This document shows, in pieces, positions 36,057-44,800 of a stretch of DNA of 64,000 bases. How positions within the stretch are numbered: position 1 is the stretch's first letter; the number at the start of each line of letters is the position of its first letter. The notes below the pieces were generated by a model, which saw only the letters and a list, made by a program, of their open reading frames with translations, was not told the origin of the DNA and did not search any database. The position numbers and the translations under genes were made by a program. Source of the stretch: a virus; IMG/VR virus record IMGVR_UViG_3300003177_000005, positions 1-64,000 of that record; one strand, written 5' to 3'.

Positions 36057-36467
36057 ATGTGGTTATTTTTTTATGGTATAGTTATACTCGCTATAACTTT
36101 TTTATTAGGTGTTTTAAAACTTATTCCCGATAATGTTTTATTATTAATACTTGGTGGTGTTTTAAGTGTAGATTTATTTTTGTATCTATTTAAATTTAAA
36201 CATAAGATAGATATAAGGGTTTTCAATAATAAGAATTCTAAACTTATTAATAGTCCTGGATGGATAAAACATAATGCAATATTTACTTTAATAATTCTAG
36301 TTATTTCCGCTGGTTGTTATGACCTATTTATTTATAATAAAATTAATATTATACATTACTTTATTCTTTTATCTATAATAAGTATTTACTTTAATATTTA
36401 TTTAATAAACCAAAACAGGTTTGCAGCACTAAAACAGTTAAAGGATTTAACTAATGACAAAAAGTGA
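36057..36467 (+). CDS. Small four-helix membrane protein
   Basis: The protein has about 136 residues from MWLFFYGIVIL. The ATG at 36057 has AAGGAG upstream and is preferred over 36030. Four hydrophobic segments lie at about residues 2-20, 27-43, 68-88 and 96-115. The C-terminus is charged and overlaps the DNA ligase start (36454) by 14 nt, implying translational coupling. Function unknown. Confidence 0.65.
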   Translation: MWLFFYGIVILAITFLLGVLKLIPDNVLLLILGGVLSVDLFLYLFKFKHKIDIRVFNNKNSKLINSPGWIKHNAIFTLIILVISAGCYDLFIYNKINIIHYFILLSIISIYFNIYLINQNRFAALKQLKDLTNDKK

Positions 36468-37596
36468 GTATGAGAAATTAGTTGATAAATTAAAAGAATG
36501 GAATGCCCTTTATGAAAAGGGTAGTCCTATAGTTGATGATATTGTTTTTGACTACAATTATGATTTAGTAAAAGAGTATGAATTAGAAAATAATATTAAA
36601 AACAAAGATTCCATAACTAATATAATTGGTACTGTTGATAAATCTAAAAAGATAAAACATAAGCAAAGAATGTATAGTCTAAAAAAGACTTATAATAAAA
36701 CTGATGTAGTAGAAATGTCGAAAAAGGATATGCTGGTCATTATGCCAAAATATGATGGTGTAGCTATAAAACTAATTTATCTTAATGGGGAACTGACAGA
36801 TATATTAACTAGAGGTAATGGTAAATATGGAATAAGTTTAAGGCATTTAAAAAGTAAACAACCTTTCAAGAAGTTTAAAAAGTGTAGTGACGACATTACC
36901 GAAGTTGTTGGTGAACTTGTTATCAGTATACCCAACTTTAAACGAGTACATAAAATAACAAAGAGGGAGTTTATTAATAATAGAAGTCTTGTAAGTAGTG
37001 TTATAACGAATAAGAAAAATATGGACTTAGCCAACTATTTGAAGTTTAGACCTTTTGGTATTGTAACGACTAAAGAGTTTTCAGTTTATAGTAATGAATT
37101 AGATTATTTAAAATCTGTTTTTAATGTTAAAATCCCTTATAAGAAAACGAATGTATTAGGTTGTAGTGAATTAGACTTATTTCCATTAATAACAACATTA
37201 ACTGCTGAAACAAGTAGTTATCCAAAAGACGGGATAGTTTTTAGTTTAAACTCTCTGAAGTATTGGAATGAATATACTCAAAAATATCCAAAGTTTAAAC
37301 TAGCTTTAAAAGATAAAGCTAAAGTAAAAGAAAGTGTGCTTTTAGATGTTAAATGGAGAAAAGGTGCAACAGGTAGAATTACACCAGTTGGTATAATAGA
37401 ACCAGTTATAGTTGACAATGCTCTTATTTCCAAAGTTAACCTTCATAGCTATAAGACTATTAAAACTTTGGGTTTAGCGATAAATGACACCATTATGGTT
37501 GCTAGACAGGGTGGTAGCGTCCCTAAGATAGTTGAAGTTATTTATGATGTAGATAAACAAGATAAACGAATAGAAATAAAAAATTATTTAGAATAA
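36454..37596 (+). CDS. ligA: NAD+-dependent DNA ligase, short form
   Basis: The 380-residue protein has the Ia-type NMN-binding region (SPIVDDIVFDYNYDLV, residues 24-39), the adenylation motif KYDG with catalytic Lys99, LTRGNGKYG near residue 118, a late-domain block (YPKDGIVF near residue 262), and an OB-fold block with TGRITPVGIIEPV and NDTIMVARQGG. It ends after the OB fold, so zinc finger, helix-hairpin-helix and BRCT domains of bacterial LigA (about 670 residues) are absent, as in other viral NAD ligases. It seals nicks in replication and repair beside a RecJ-like nuclease. Confidence 0.9.
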   Translation: MTKSEYEKLVDKLKEWNALYEKGSPIVDDIVFDYNYDLVKEYELENNIKNKDSITNIIGTVDKSKKIKHKQRMYSLKKTYNKTDVVEMSKKDMLVIMPKYDGVAIKLIYLNGELTDILTRGNGKYGISLRHLKSKQPFKKFKKCSDDITEVVGELVISIPNFKRVHKITKREFINNRSLVSSVITNKKNMDLANYLKFRPFGIVTTKEFSVYSNELDYLKSVFNVKIPYKKTNVLGCSELDLFPLITTLTAETSSYPKDGIVFSLNSLKYWNEYTQKYPKFKLALKDKAKVKESVLLDVKWRKGATGRITPVGIIEPVIVDNALISKVNLHSYKTIKTLGLAINDTIMVARQGGSVPKIVEVIYDVDKQDKRIEIKNYLE

Positions 37597-37598
37597 CT

Positions 37599-37620
37599 AT
37601 TAGTCGTTAAACCGACTAAT
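37599..37620 (+). terminator. Terminator after ligase
   Basis: ATTAGTCG and CGACTAAT form an 8-bp stem with a 6-nt loop; a run of nine T follows about 25 nt later. Confidence 0.6.
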
Positions 37621-37694
37621 GGTTTAAAAGCTTATCGTTTCTTTTTTTTTCTAATCTTTTGACCTATTAATGAATACTTAAAGAAAGGCATAAT

Positions 37695-39335
37695 ATGTTA
37701 TTAGAAGACATAATTTTAGAGAAGCGTGGTTTGCTTGATAGAAAAGCAGACTTATTAGATAAGAGTTATTCGAGACTTATTTCAATATTAGACAATAATA
37801 CAATAACCAATATGGATAAAACTGTTGAGTTATTAAAAGAAAATCTAGATGATGATAAATGTATAGTTTTAAATACAGATTTTGATGTTGATGGTATGAC
37901 TTCTATGGCAATACTACATAATGGATTAAAAGAAGTTTTTGGTTTTAAAGGTGAATTAATTATTATTAATAATAATAGAGAACTTGGCAGAGGTATAAAC
38001 AATACAACTATGATGGAAGTTGAAAACCTTTCTAAAATTAAGAAGATAGATTTATTTATAACTGGTGACCACGGAAGTACAGATAAAGAACAAGTTAATA
38101 AATTAATGAGTATGGGAATTAAATGTATTATTACCGACCATCATCTTTATGATGAAGAGAGTAAAGTTGAAACACCTTATTTCATTAACCCTATATTTGA
38201 GAATAACCAATTTAAATTTATCTCTGGTGCTACAGTTTTATATGTTCTTTTTTATAAATTAGCTAAAGCTTTAGATAGTGATAAATATTTACCTATATTA
38301 CAACTAGAGTTATTACCATTAGCGGCATTAACCACTATATCTGATATGATGGATATGAGAGAACCTATTAATAGATGTTTAGTACATAATGGTATTAAGG
38401 TTATGACTGTTAGTAAGAAAATAGTTTTTCAAGAGATGATTAAAACTGTTAAGTCTAAAAGAGTTATAACTTCTGGACAATTAGGTGCTATTATATCACC
38501 TATCATTAATTCAGCTGGTAGAATGAATAAAAGTATGTTAGGTATAAGGTTCCTTATTTCTCCTGATACTGAAGCTAAGTTTAACTATGAAAAATTAAAA
38601 CAAGTTAATAAAGATAGAAAAGAGTATCTTGAAGACATTATGAAAGATGTAAAACATAAGGTTGATTTCTATAGACAAAAATATAAAAATATTAATGTAG
38701 TAGTATTAGAAGAAGGTGGTGGTATAGCTGGTATAGTTGCTAGTAGATTAGGTGACCAATATAGTAAACCTACTTTTGTTTTAACTAAAGGAGAAGATGG
38801 ATATAATTGTAGTGCTAGAGCTATAGTTGAAGGTGTTCATATTGAAGAAACTGTTAAAAAGCTTAAAGAGAAAGGTTTAATTTTAAAAGGTGGTGGTCAT
38901 AAAGGGGCTGGTGGTTGTTTAATACCATTAGATAAATTAAAAGATTTTTTAGAAGAACTCAACAGTATATTTGAAGGAATAACTAACGAGGACTTTAAAG
39001 CTGATGTGATAGAGGCTAATAATTTTAAACTTTTAGATTTACATAAAACTGTATTTAAATTAGAACCATTTGGTAACTTCTTTCCAACACCTATGTTTAA
39101 GCAGACTTTTAAAATACTTAGAAAAAATAGACTAGGTATGACAGAACATATTAAATTTATAGTAGAACGAGATGGTATAATGACTGATGCCTTATGTTTT
39201 AATATGTTATCTAAAGCTGATAAATTTAAACCTGGTGATGATATAACATTAATATTTAAAACAGAATTAAAAAGTGATAATATATCTTTAATAGTTGATG
39301 ATATAGAACTCGTAAGGAAAAGTGGTAAGACTTGA
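37695..39335 (+). CDS. RecJ-like DHH single-strand exonuclease
   Basis: The 546-residue protein carries NTDFDVDG near residue 62 (motif I, metal ligands), ITGDHG near residue 116, ITDHH near residue 146 (DHH motif), and DHHA1 GGGHKGAGG near residue 398, followed by an OB-like C-terminal domain (about residues 450-546). This is the layout of RecJ 5'-3' ssDNA exonucleases, whose usual length is similar. It probably works in recombination or repair with the ligase. The stop codon overlaps the possible TTG start of the methylase gene. SD is AAAGAAAGG. Confidence 0.88.
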   Translation: MLLEDIILEKRGLLDRKADLLDKSYSRLISILDNNTITNMDKTVELLKENLDDDKCIVLNTDFDVDGMTSMAILHNGLKEVFGFKGELIIINNNRELGRGINNTTMMEVENLSKIKKIDLFITGDHGSTDKEQVNKLMSMGIKCIITDHHLYDEESKVETPYFINPIFENNQFKFISGATVLYVLFYKLAKALDSDKYLPILQLELLPLAALTTISDMMDMREPINRCLVHNGIKVMTVSKKIVFQEMIKTVKSKRVITSGQLGAIISPIINSAGRMNKSMLGIRFLISPDTEAKFNYEKLKQVNKDRKEYLEDIMKDVKHKVDFYRQKYKNINVVVLEEGGGIAGIVASRLGDQYSKPTFVLTKGEDGYNCSARAIVEGVHIEETVKKLKEKGLILKGGGHKGAGGCLIPLDKLKDFLEELNSIFEGITNEDFKADVIEANNFKLLDLHKTVFKLEPFGNFFPTPMFKQTFKILRKNRLGMTEHIKFIVERDGIMTDALCFNMLSKADKFKPGDDITLIFKTELKSDNISLIVDDIELVRKSGKT

Positions 39336-40166
39336 ACGATACACCCATTTATAAAATGGGTTGGTGGTAAAGGTAGTATACTTAATACGCTTATAAAACA
39401 TATACCAGAAAACTTTAATAATTATTACGAGCCATTCTTAGGTGGTGGTTCTATGTTCTTTAAGTTATATGCTATGGAACGATTAAAGAAAAGAGATGTT
39501 GTTTTATCTGATGTTAATGAAGAACTTATCAATACTTATAAGGTTGTAAAGACAAATCCATATCAATTATTAAAGAAACTAAAAAAACATAGTAAGAAAC
39601 ATAGCAAGAAATATTACTATAGAATAAGAGAGTTAGATAGAAGAAAGGATTTTAAAAATTTTAAAGATGTAGATAGAGCTGCTAGGTTCATTTATCTTAA
39701 TAAAACTTGTTTTAATGGTTTACATAGAACAAACCAAAAAGGACACTTTAATGTACCTTTAGGTAATATGAAGATTAAACATTTGGTAGATAGAGAAAAC
39801 CTACTTAGAGTTCATCGAGCTTTAAGGCATGTTACTATAAAACATAGTAGTTTTGAAGATATAATTAAAAAAGCTAAGAAAGATGATTTTATTTATTTAG
39901 ACCCACCATATATACCACTAAATAAAACATCTTCTTTTACTAATTATAATAAAAATGGTTTTAATCTAGATGACCAAAAGAGATTAAGAGATTTACTCTT
40001 GGATGCTAGTAATAGAGGTGTTAAACTTCTAATTAGTAATTCTTATACTGAACTAACTAAAGAGCTTTATAAAGACTTTAATATTAAGGTTATACAAGCT
40101 AGGAGGAATATTAATAGTAAAGGTCATAAAAGGAATAAGGTAAATGAAGCCTTAATCTTTAATTAA
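39332..40166 (+). CDS. D12-class (Dam-like) adenine-N6 DNA methyltransferase, N-terminus frame-broken
   Basis: The frame reads PFIKWVGGKGS (SAM-binding motif I region with FxGxG as FLGGGS), then NYYEPFLGGGSMFF, NKTCFNGLHR, and the catalytic DPPY at about residue 187, all in D12-class order. No ATG precedes the conserved start: the frame opens right after the RecJ TGA with codons ACG ATA CAC CCA. A TTG at 39332 overlapping that stop gives MNDTP and would join the conserved frame if CCC at 39344-39346 were one base shorter. AUA initiation at 39339 is the other option. An ATG at 39453 would delete motif I. It probably methylates phage DNA against restriction. Confidence 0.8.
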
Positions 40167-40186
40167 AATCATCCAACATATACCCT

Positions 40187-40221
40187 TATATAATTTAAGT
40201 AGTGATTAGTTATCGCTACTT
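40187..40221 (+). promoter_or_regulatory. Early promoter-like block with 5' hairpin (tubulin gene)
   Basis: ACATATACCCTTATATAATT is followed by GTAGTGA-TTAGTTA-TCGCTAC, a 7-bp hairpin with one G-U pair. It is a more diverged copy of the element at 15614. Confidence 0.6.
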
Positions 40222-40251
40222 AAAAAATAAACTTTTTCGAAAAGGATTAAA

Positions 40252-41328
40252 ATGTACAAAATTAAGGTTAACATCATAGGTTGTGGGGGAGCTGGTAGTA
40301 AACTAGTAGAGACATTCGCTAAATACTACGACTCTAAGTTAAAAAGTTTTGAGAGTGAAATCTCACCAATCGTTGTATTCAAGAAGTATGATTTAGATAC
40401 TAAAGAAGGAACTATCCCAACTACTGTTATTGAGTCGCCATTAAAGAATGGTCAAAAACTATATGGGTCTGGTGGTGAAAGAATTAGTAACTTCAAAGAG
40501 ATAAGAGATGCTGTTGCAAAGAATGCTAGTAAAATGGTTGAGGTTGAACCTACAACCATTAATATGGTAATATTTGGAACTGGTTCTGGTTCTGGAAGTG
40601 TTATTGGTCCAATAATTGCTGACCTAATAAAAAAGAGTGGTGGAACTGTTGTGGTTCTAGCTGTAGTAGATAGTTTTTCAAAGAAGAATACTATAGCTTC
40701 TATTGGAAGTCTTAAAACACTAGAAGGTTTAGCAGTTAAAAATAAATATGTTTTACCTGTTATGGCGTTTGAAAATATGCCAACAAAAGCCGAGTTGTTT
40801 ACAGTTAATAATATTGAAACTAATATAGAAAATGCTGATAACAAACTGTTAAGTAAGTTGTCTTTAATTTTACCATTCTTAACTAAACACGATGATTTAG
40901 AAGTTTCAGACTTATTATCACTGTTCAATCCTGAAAGAGGAAATAGTTTAAAAATTTCTAATGGAACAAAAAAATTAGATATAGCTTTAAATGGTGATTA
41001 CTATTTATCAGAAAATGTTGTTTCTGTTAAGTCTATAAGTCCTCTTGGTCATAACTATAGACCTAAGTTCCATAACCTATCTGACTTTAAAGTTGATAAG
41101 CCTAATAGTTATGCTAATGATATAATTAATCATTTCATTAGTAATACTAAAGACTCTAATGTTGCATTCCCATTAGAAATTATTTTAGCTGACCTTGGAT
41201 TTGGCGGCTTAGTTAGAACTCTGGAAGAAAAATTAGTAAACTTTAACGAAGCTGAACAAGCTCGTACAGATACTAATAATGCAATCGATATTGATTTAGA
41301 AGCAAGTGAAGATGGAATGTTTTTCTAA
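40252..41328 (+). CDS. FtsZ/tubulin-like GTPase (PhuZ-type phage tubulin)
   Basis: The 358-residue protein has an N-terminal nucleotide-binding loop GCGGAGS (residues 10-16), corresponding to FtsZ GVGGGGxN, and the tubulin signature FGTGSGSGS at residues 107-115. DDLEVSDLLSLFN near residue 220 may hold the catalytic T7-loop acid. The C-terminal tail is acidic (DIDLEASEDGMFF), recalling the acidic C-terminal element that mediates PhuZ filament contacts. Length fits the family. In phiKZ-like phages such filaments centre the phage nucleus and carry capsids. It has its own early leader and SD AAAAGGA. Confidence 0.82.
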   Translation: MYKIKVNIIGCGGAGSKLVETFAKYYDSKLKSFESEISPIVVFKKYDLDTKEGTIPTTVIESPLKNGQKLYGSGGERISNFKEIRDAVAKNASKMVEVEPTTINMVIFGTGSGSGSVIGPIIADLIKKSGGTVVVLAVVDSFSKKNTIASIGSLKTLEGLAVKNKYVLPVMAFENMPTKAELFTVNNIETNIENADNKLLSKLSLILPFLTKHDDLEVSDLLSLFNPERGNSLKISNGTKKLDIALNGDYYLSENVVSVKSISPLGHNYRPKFHNLSDFKVDKPNSYANDIINHFISNTKDSNVAFPLEIILADLGFGGLVRTLEEKLVNFNEAEQARTDTNNAIDIDLEASEDGMFF

Positions 41329-41635
41329 ATCAGGTCAACAAAAGAAATGTAAGATGTTATTTTACGATGTGTTAGGTCCAAATGTTGGACCTGACATTAT
41401 CGAAAATAATATACTTTGTTTACTTAACGATGTTGATTTTTTTAATGTCTTAAAGAAGTCTTACATTGAAACGGATGCAATAGTTCATAACTTCATAGAA
41501 ACTGTAGTATCCATTATAATGGATACTTTTATAGCTAGGTTTACTAATGTGGATTTTAATTTTATAAACGTAAGAGTTAGTAAAAGAAGAAAATATATAT
41601 TAGTAGAAGTCTTTGCTTATTACATAGAGATTTAA
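41306..41635 (+). CDS. Unknown small protein after tubulin gene
   Basis: A frame of up to 109 residues overlaps the tubulin end by 23 nt if started at GTG 41306; ATG codons at 41312 and 41354 are alternatives and none has a strong SD. The core (EIENNILCLLND to VEVFAYYIEI) is acidic to neutral and alpha/beta in pattern. First of a run of seven small genes of unknown function. Confidence 0.5.
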   Translation: MKMECFSKSGQQKKCKMLFYDVLGPNVGPDIIENNILCLLNDVDFFNVLKKSYIETDAIVHNFIETVVSIIMDTFIARFTNVDFNFINVRVSKRRKYILVEVFAYYIEI

Positions 41636-41646
41636 GGAGTATAAAA

Positions 41647-42249
41647 ATGCGTCTATTAAAAACACAAACTTATAATATTGATACTTTGGTAACTCTTATT
41701 AATGAAGTTTTAAGGCTAAATGATTTTCAAGATGTCCCTATAGACCAAGGTTTATTTATAGAACTTCGTAATGGTATTCCAAAGTATGTTGGGTATAAAG
41801 ATGATTTTAAAGAACCTGGGGTAATCTTTATAGACCGTAATAGTCAAAGGCAAATCTTTTTTAAAGCTAGACAAATACTAGTAGGTGAACTAAATAAATT
41901 CTTTTATTTTCAACATGAGTTTAAAGAATTATTCAATGTGGAACTTAAAAAAAATGAGATATCTAGAAATAATAAACTTCTACTAGAAGTAGTAGAAGAT
42001 CGACTTATTAAATTAGAACCACAACCTACATACATAGAAGAAGGTATACATGAGTTGGTAAAAGATTTCTATAATAAACTGTTAACTGATATACCAGAAT
42101 TGAAAACAAATTTTATTACTTTTAATGCTGACACTTATTTTCTAACTGTAAATGTTTATGAAAATTTAGCTAGTTATAGATTTAGGAAATATATGTCAAT
42201 CTTAAAAGAGGATGAGAAAGAATGTTACAAGTTACATACCCAGATTTAA
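41647..42249 (+). CDS. Unknown protein in small-gene cluster
   Basis: The 200-residue protein starts behind AAGGAG. It is mostly helical in the middle, with a C-terminal segment (NFITFNADTYFLTVNVYENLA) that ends in beta strands, a pattern repeated in neighbours. No motif recognised. Confidence 0.6.
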   Translation: MRLLKTQTYNIDTLVTLINEVLRLNDFQDVPIDQGLFIELRNGIPKYVGYKDDFKEPGVIFIDRNSQRQIFFKARQILVGELNKFFYFQHEFKELFNVELKKNEISRNNKLLLEVVEDRLIKLEPQPTYIEEGIHELVKDFYNKLLTDIPELKTNFITFNADTYFLTVNVYENLASYRFRKYMSILKEDEKECYKLHTQI

Positions 42250-42653
42250 AAAAGCTGGTAGATGAATTTACAGTTGAAATAGAATGGGAAGAATATATAA
42301 ATAGTGATATACCAGATCTAAAAAGTATGGTTTTTGATTTAGAATATAGATATAAAGAACAAGAGTATAAGTCTTTTCATGTATTTAGGATTGGAAGACC
42401 TTATGAGATTAATAATGAAACATTTGTTACTTTAGCTAAACATCTTAAAGCTGGAAAACTTGATGAACGAAATCCTTTAGTTACGATACTTAAAGATTTA
42501 GTTAATAAGGACGGAAATGATATACTTGTGGAAAATGATTATTTCCTAAACAACTATCACAACTTATGTTGTCTTGCTACTGTTTTAACAGTTATAATAA
42601 GGGACGATAGTGTAGACATTAAAATAATAGAAAAAGGGGTAATAGGATGGTAG
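42222..42653 (+). CDS. Unknown protein in small-gene cluster
   Basis: A 143-residue acidic protein overlaps the previous gene by 28 nt. Its end (LCCLATVLTVIIRDDSVDIKII) is a beta-hairpin-like finish similar in style to 42647, 43304 and 43785. Function unknown. Confidence 0.55.
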   Translation: MLQVTYPDLKKLVDEFTVEIEWEEYINSDIPDLKSMVFDLEYRYKEQEYKSFHVFRIGRPYEINNETFVTLAKHLKAGKLDERNPLVTILKDLVNKDGNDILVENDYFLNNYHNLCCLATVLTVIIRDDSVDIKIIEKGVIGW

Positions 42654-43117
42654 GAACCAAGATAACTCTTATATCTCTAATAAGAGAATATAAGAATAGT
42701 CTTGAAAGTGTTATACTACTAGATAGTATCATATCGATACTCAATAATGGTATACACGAATTAGACTATCCCGATGAGGTTATAAATAGTCCTGATTACT
42801 TAACAGCTATGTTAAGTTCAGAAACTTTTTATTTAGAACTTAATGAACTAGTTAATAAAAAAGCCAACTTTTATGCTATAGAACATATAGTTATTAAAAA
42901 GGAAGTTTATATAAACTTAACATTAAAGATTTTATATGTTATAGCAGATGTTTTAAATGCTACACAGTTAAGTATAAAAAATTTAAAGAACATTTTTTTA
43001 CATAACTTAAATGGTGCACTAAAATTTCTAGAATACACAGAACTAACATTAAATGTTACAATACTTAAAGGAGTCTATTATGGAGAAAACTATCTACTGC
43101 CCGAAAAAGTTAACTAA
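42647..43117 (+). CDS. Unknown protein in small-gene cluster
   Basis: The 156-residue protein overlaps both neighbours (7 nt upstream, 38 nt downstream). It is helical with a beta C-terminus (YTELTLNVTILKGVYYGEN). The dense overlaps argue for translational coupling across the cluster. Function unknown. Confidence 0.55.
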   Translation: MVGTKITLISLIREYKNSLESVILLDSIISILNNGIHELDYPDEVINSPDYLTAMLSSETFYLELNELVNKKANFYAIEHIVIKKEVYINLTLKILYVIADVLNATQLSIKNLKNIFLHNLNGALKFLEYTELTLNVTILKGVYYGENYLLPEKVN

Positions 43118-43307
43118 ACGGGAATTAAAAGCCTTAAATTATGGATTTACTCATCAAGACCCTATTATACTAGCCCAACTACCTAAGAATGCTTTAGAAG
43201 CTATGATAGAGATGGAAAGACATATGGATGATGATGAGTTAACACCAAAGGAAGGTGTCGACAAACCTATACGACAATTAGGTAAATTTTTAAGAGTTGA
43301 AATATGA
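43080..43307 (+). CDS. Unknown 75-residue protein
   Basis: The ATG at 43080 follows AAAGGAG with ideal spacing, so the longer frame from 43053 is rejected. The product is basic at the N-terminus (KTIYCPKKLTKRELKALNYG) and acidic later. It overlaps the next gene by ATGA. Function unknown. Confidence 0.6.
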   Translation: MEKTIYCPKKLTKRELKALNYGFTHQDPIILAQLPKNALEAMIEMERHMDDDELTPKEGVDKPIRQLGKFLRVEI

Positions 43308-43762
43308 GTGATGTTAAAGATTTATCATTTTATAAGACTCCAACATTAGATGGTATATGTGAAGTTTTTAACGAACTAACATATAATTTGGTTAAACAGT
43401 ATAAAAGAGAAGGATTAAGTAAAGAGGAATATAACTTTGAATATTACAAAGTAATAGATTATAGTTTTTGGACTTTTATAATTAATCTGGTTTCTGATTA
43501 CATTATTACTAATGATATACAATATGAAAATATAATAACCGATAACTTAAGATATGTAGCCAACTTACCACAAGAAGCTATAAGAGACATACATATATTT
43601 CTTTATGATAATAGAGAAGTTATTGAAAAGAATGCTACTGACTATGCATATCAAGTATATAATTATATATCTGAAGAAGAGTATGGTATAGAAGAGATAT
43701 TTACATCTTCGGTTGATCCTAAGACTATATCAGTCACAGTTGTATACTTTCCTGTTAATTGA
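43304..43762 (+). CDS. Unknown protein in small-gene cluster
   Basis: A 152-residue acidic protein starts in an ATGA overlap. It ends SVDPKTISVTVVYFPVN, again a terminal beta strand pair as in its neighbours. Function unknown. Confidence 0.55.
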   Translation: MSDVKDLSFYKTPTLDGICEVFNELTYNLVKQYKREGLSKEEYNFEYYKVIDYSFWTFIINLVSDYIITNDIQYENIITDNLRYVANLPQEAIRDIHIFLYDNREVIEKNATDYAYQVYNYISEEEYGIEEIFTSSVDPKTISVTVVYFPVN

Positions 43763-43784
43763 TAATGAAAAAAAGGAAAAATTA

Positions 43785-44165
43785 ATGTATGAGAATTTAG
43801 AATTGGATAAAACATATTCTATTAATTTAAAACCTAATAGTATTTTGGGTAATGAATTTTTAGGGGCTGTTTATCAAGGTGCTGTATCTTTAAGTAGTAT
43901 AAAAAATAGTATTAACCCAAATATAGACTCTATTATATCAGCGTTAAAAGAGGTTGATAATATAGATACTGTAAGTAAAACATTCTTAACCTTTAGAGTT
44001 AATGATGAAACATTAGCAGTTAATGTGGACTGGGTTAGTTCTGTTGAGACTAGTGATGACTCTTTGATTTTAACTTTCAATAGTATAACAGCTGAAGAAA
44101 AAGAACTAATACTTTTACAGATAAAAGAATTAGGATTCTATGGCGATAGGTTAACAATAAACTGA
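43785..44165 (+). CDS. Unknown protein, last of the small-gene cluster
   Basis: A 126-residue acidic protein from ATG 43785 (SD AAAAGGAAAA); the frame extension to 43713 overlaps the previous gene and lacks an SD. It is beta-rich in the C-terminal half (FLTFRVNDETLAVNVDW). The cluster ends at a 14-bp bidirectional terminator. Confidence 0.6.
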   Translation: MYENLELDKTYSINLKPNSILGNEFLGAVYQGAVSLSSIKNSINPNIDSIISALKEVDNIDTVSKTFLTFRVNDETLAVNVDWVSSVETSDDSLILTFNSITAEEKELILLQIKELGFYGDRLTIN

Positions 44166-44195
44166 TATAGTAGATGCTAAACATCTACTATATCA
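44163..44195. terminator. Perfect 14-bp bidirectional terminator
   Basis: TGATATAGTAGATG and CATCTACTATATCA pair perfectly around CTAAA between convergent genes. Confidence 0.85.
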
Positions 44196-44584
44196 AGTTC
44201 TATATTTAAATCTATTTTTTTTCTTATGTTTTCGGTTAGTGTCTTTAAACTCATATTGTTAGTAAAACAGAACTTAACCATTTTTAATCTTTTAACATTG
44301 TAATTACTTACTAAACTATTTAAACCATCTAGTGCCGAGTTGATTAATCTATAATCACAATTATCTGTTTCTTTTCTTTTATATGGCATAAAAATAATTC
44401 TATTATTACTAGTCTCAAAATAAACTGGTCTACCTATATCTAATTCAAAGCTTGAAACCGATTGATTAAATTTATAAGCTAATTCTGGATCTTTTGAAAA
44501 AAGTTCTCTTAATAATTCGGTATTAGGAAAACCTTCCATATCTATTGGTAAAACATAAATGGTATTCTCTTCTTTTTTAAACAT
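44177..44584 (-). CDS. Possible divergent macro-domain-like protein
   Basis: A protein of about 135 residues from ATG 44584 (AAGGAG upstream; a GTG at 44596 overlaps the SD). TIYVLPIDMEGFPNTELL, then IIFMPYKRKETDNCDYRLI and a helix-strand end resemble the order seen in the macro-domain protein at 54917 (VVIPVNG...; FFKTKEHWRDPS; helix; PKIGCG). The Gly-rich loops are missing, so it may be a degenerate paralog that no longer binds ADP-ribose. Assignment is tentative. Confidence 0.45.
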   Translation of the reverse strand: MFKKEENTIYVLPIDMEGFPNTELLRELFSKDPELAYKFNQSVSSFELDIGRPVYFETSNNRIIFMPYKRKETDNCDYRLINSALDGLNSLVSNYNVKRLKMVKFCFTNNMSLKTLTENIRKKIDLNIELDIVDV

Positions 44585-44599
44585 CGTTGCACCCACTCC

Positions 44600-44761
44600 T
44601 TAAGATTTCAATAAATAGAAAAAATGAATGTATTAGGTTATTTACAATACTTTTTAAATTCTTCGAAATTGTCAATTAATCTTTCTATATTATACTCTTA
44701 ATCTACTAATAACTTATACATTTTAAAAAATCTTTTTTAGTCGCTAAAATCATCAAAAAAA
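44600..44761. other. Intergenic, no gene seen
   Basis: This AT-rich stretch between the minus gene at 44584 and the early promoter at 44762 shows no frame with an SD and no strong inverted repeat. It must hold the minus gene's promoter. Confidence 0.5.
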
Positions 44762-44800
44762 CATACATATATTATTAATATAGTGAATGACATCACTATA
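44762..44800 (+). promoter_or_regulatory. Early promoter-like block with 5' hairpin (copy 4)
   Basis: CATACATATATTATTAATA is followed by TAGTGA-ATGACA-TCACTA (perfect 6-bp). It is nearly identical to the copy at 47361. Confidence 0.75.

Noticed and set aside
40452-40928. 158-codon minus-strand ORF inside the tubulin gene
   Set aside because: Shadow of a gene with clear GTPase motifs, low-complexity hydrophobic product, no SD.
44781-44798. TAGTGA/TCACTA palindrome as a repressor operator
   Set aside because: Variants at 15635, 40201 and 60554 keep G-U pairing but break DNA symmetry, which favours an RNA hairpin. A DNA-binding role is not fully excluded.
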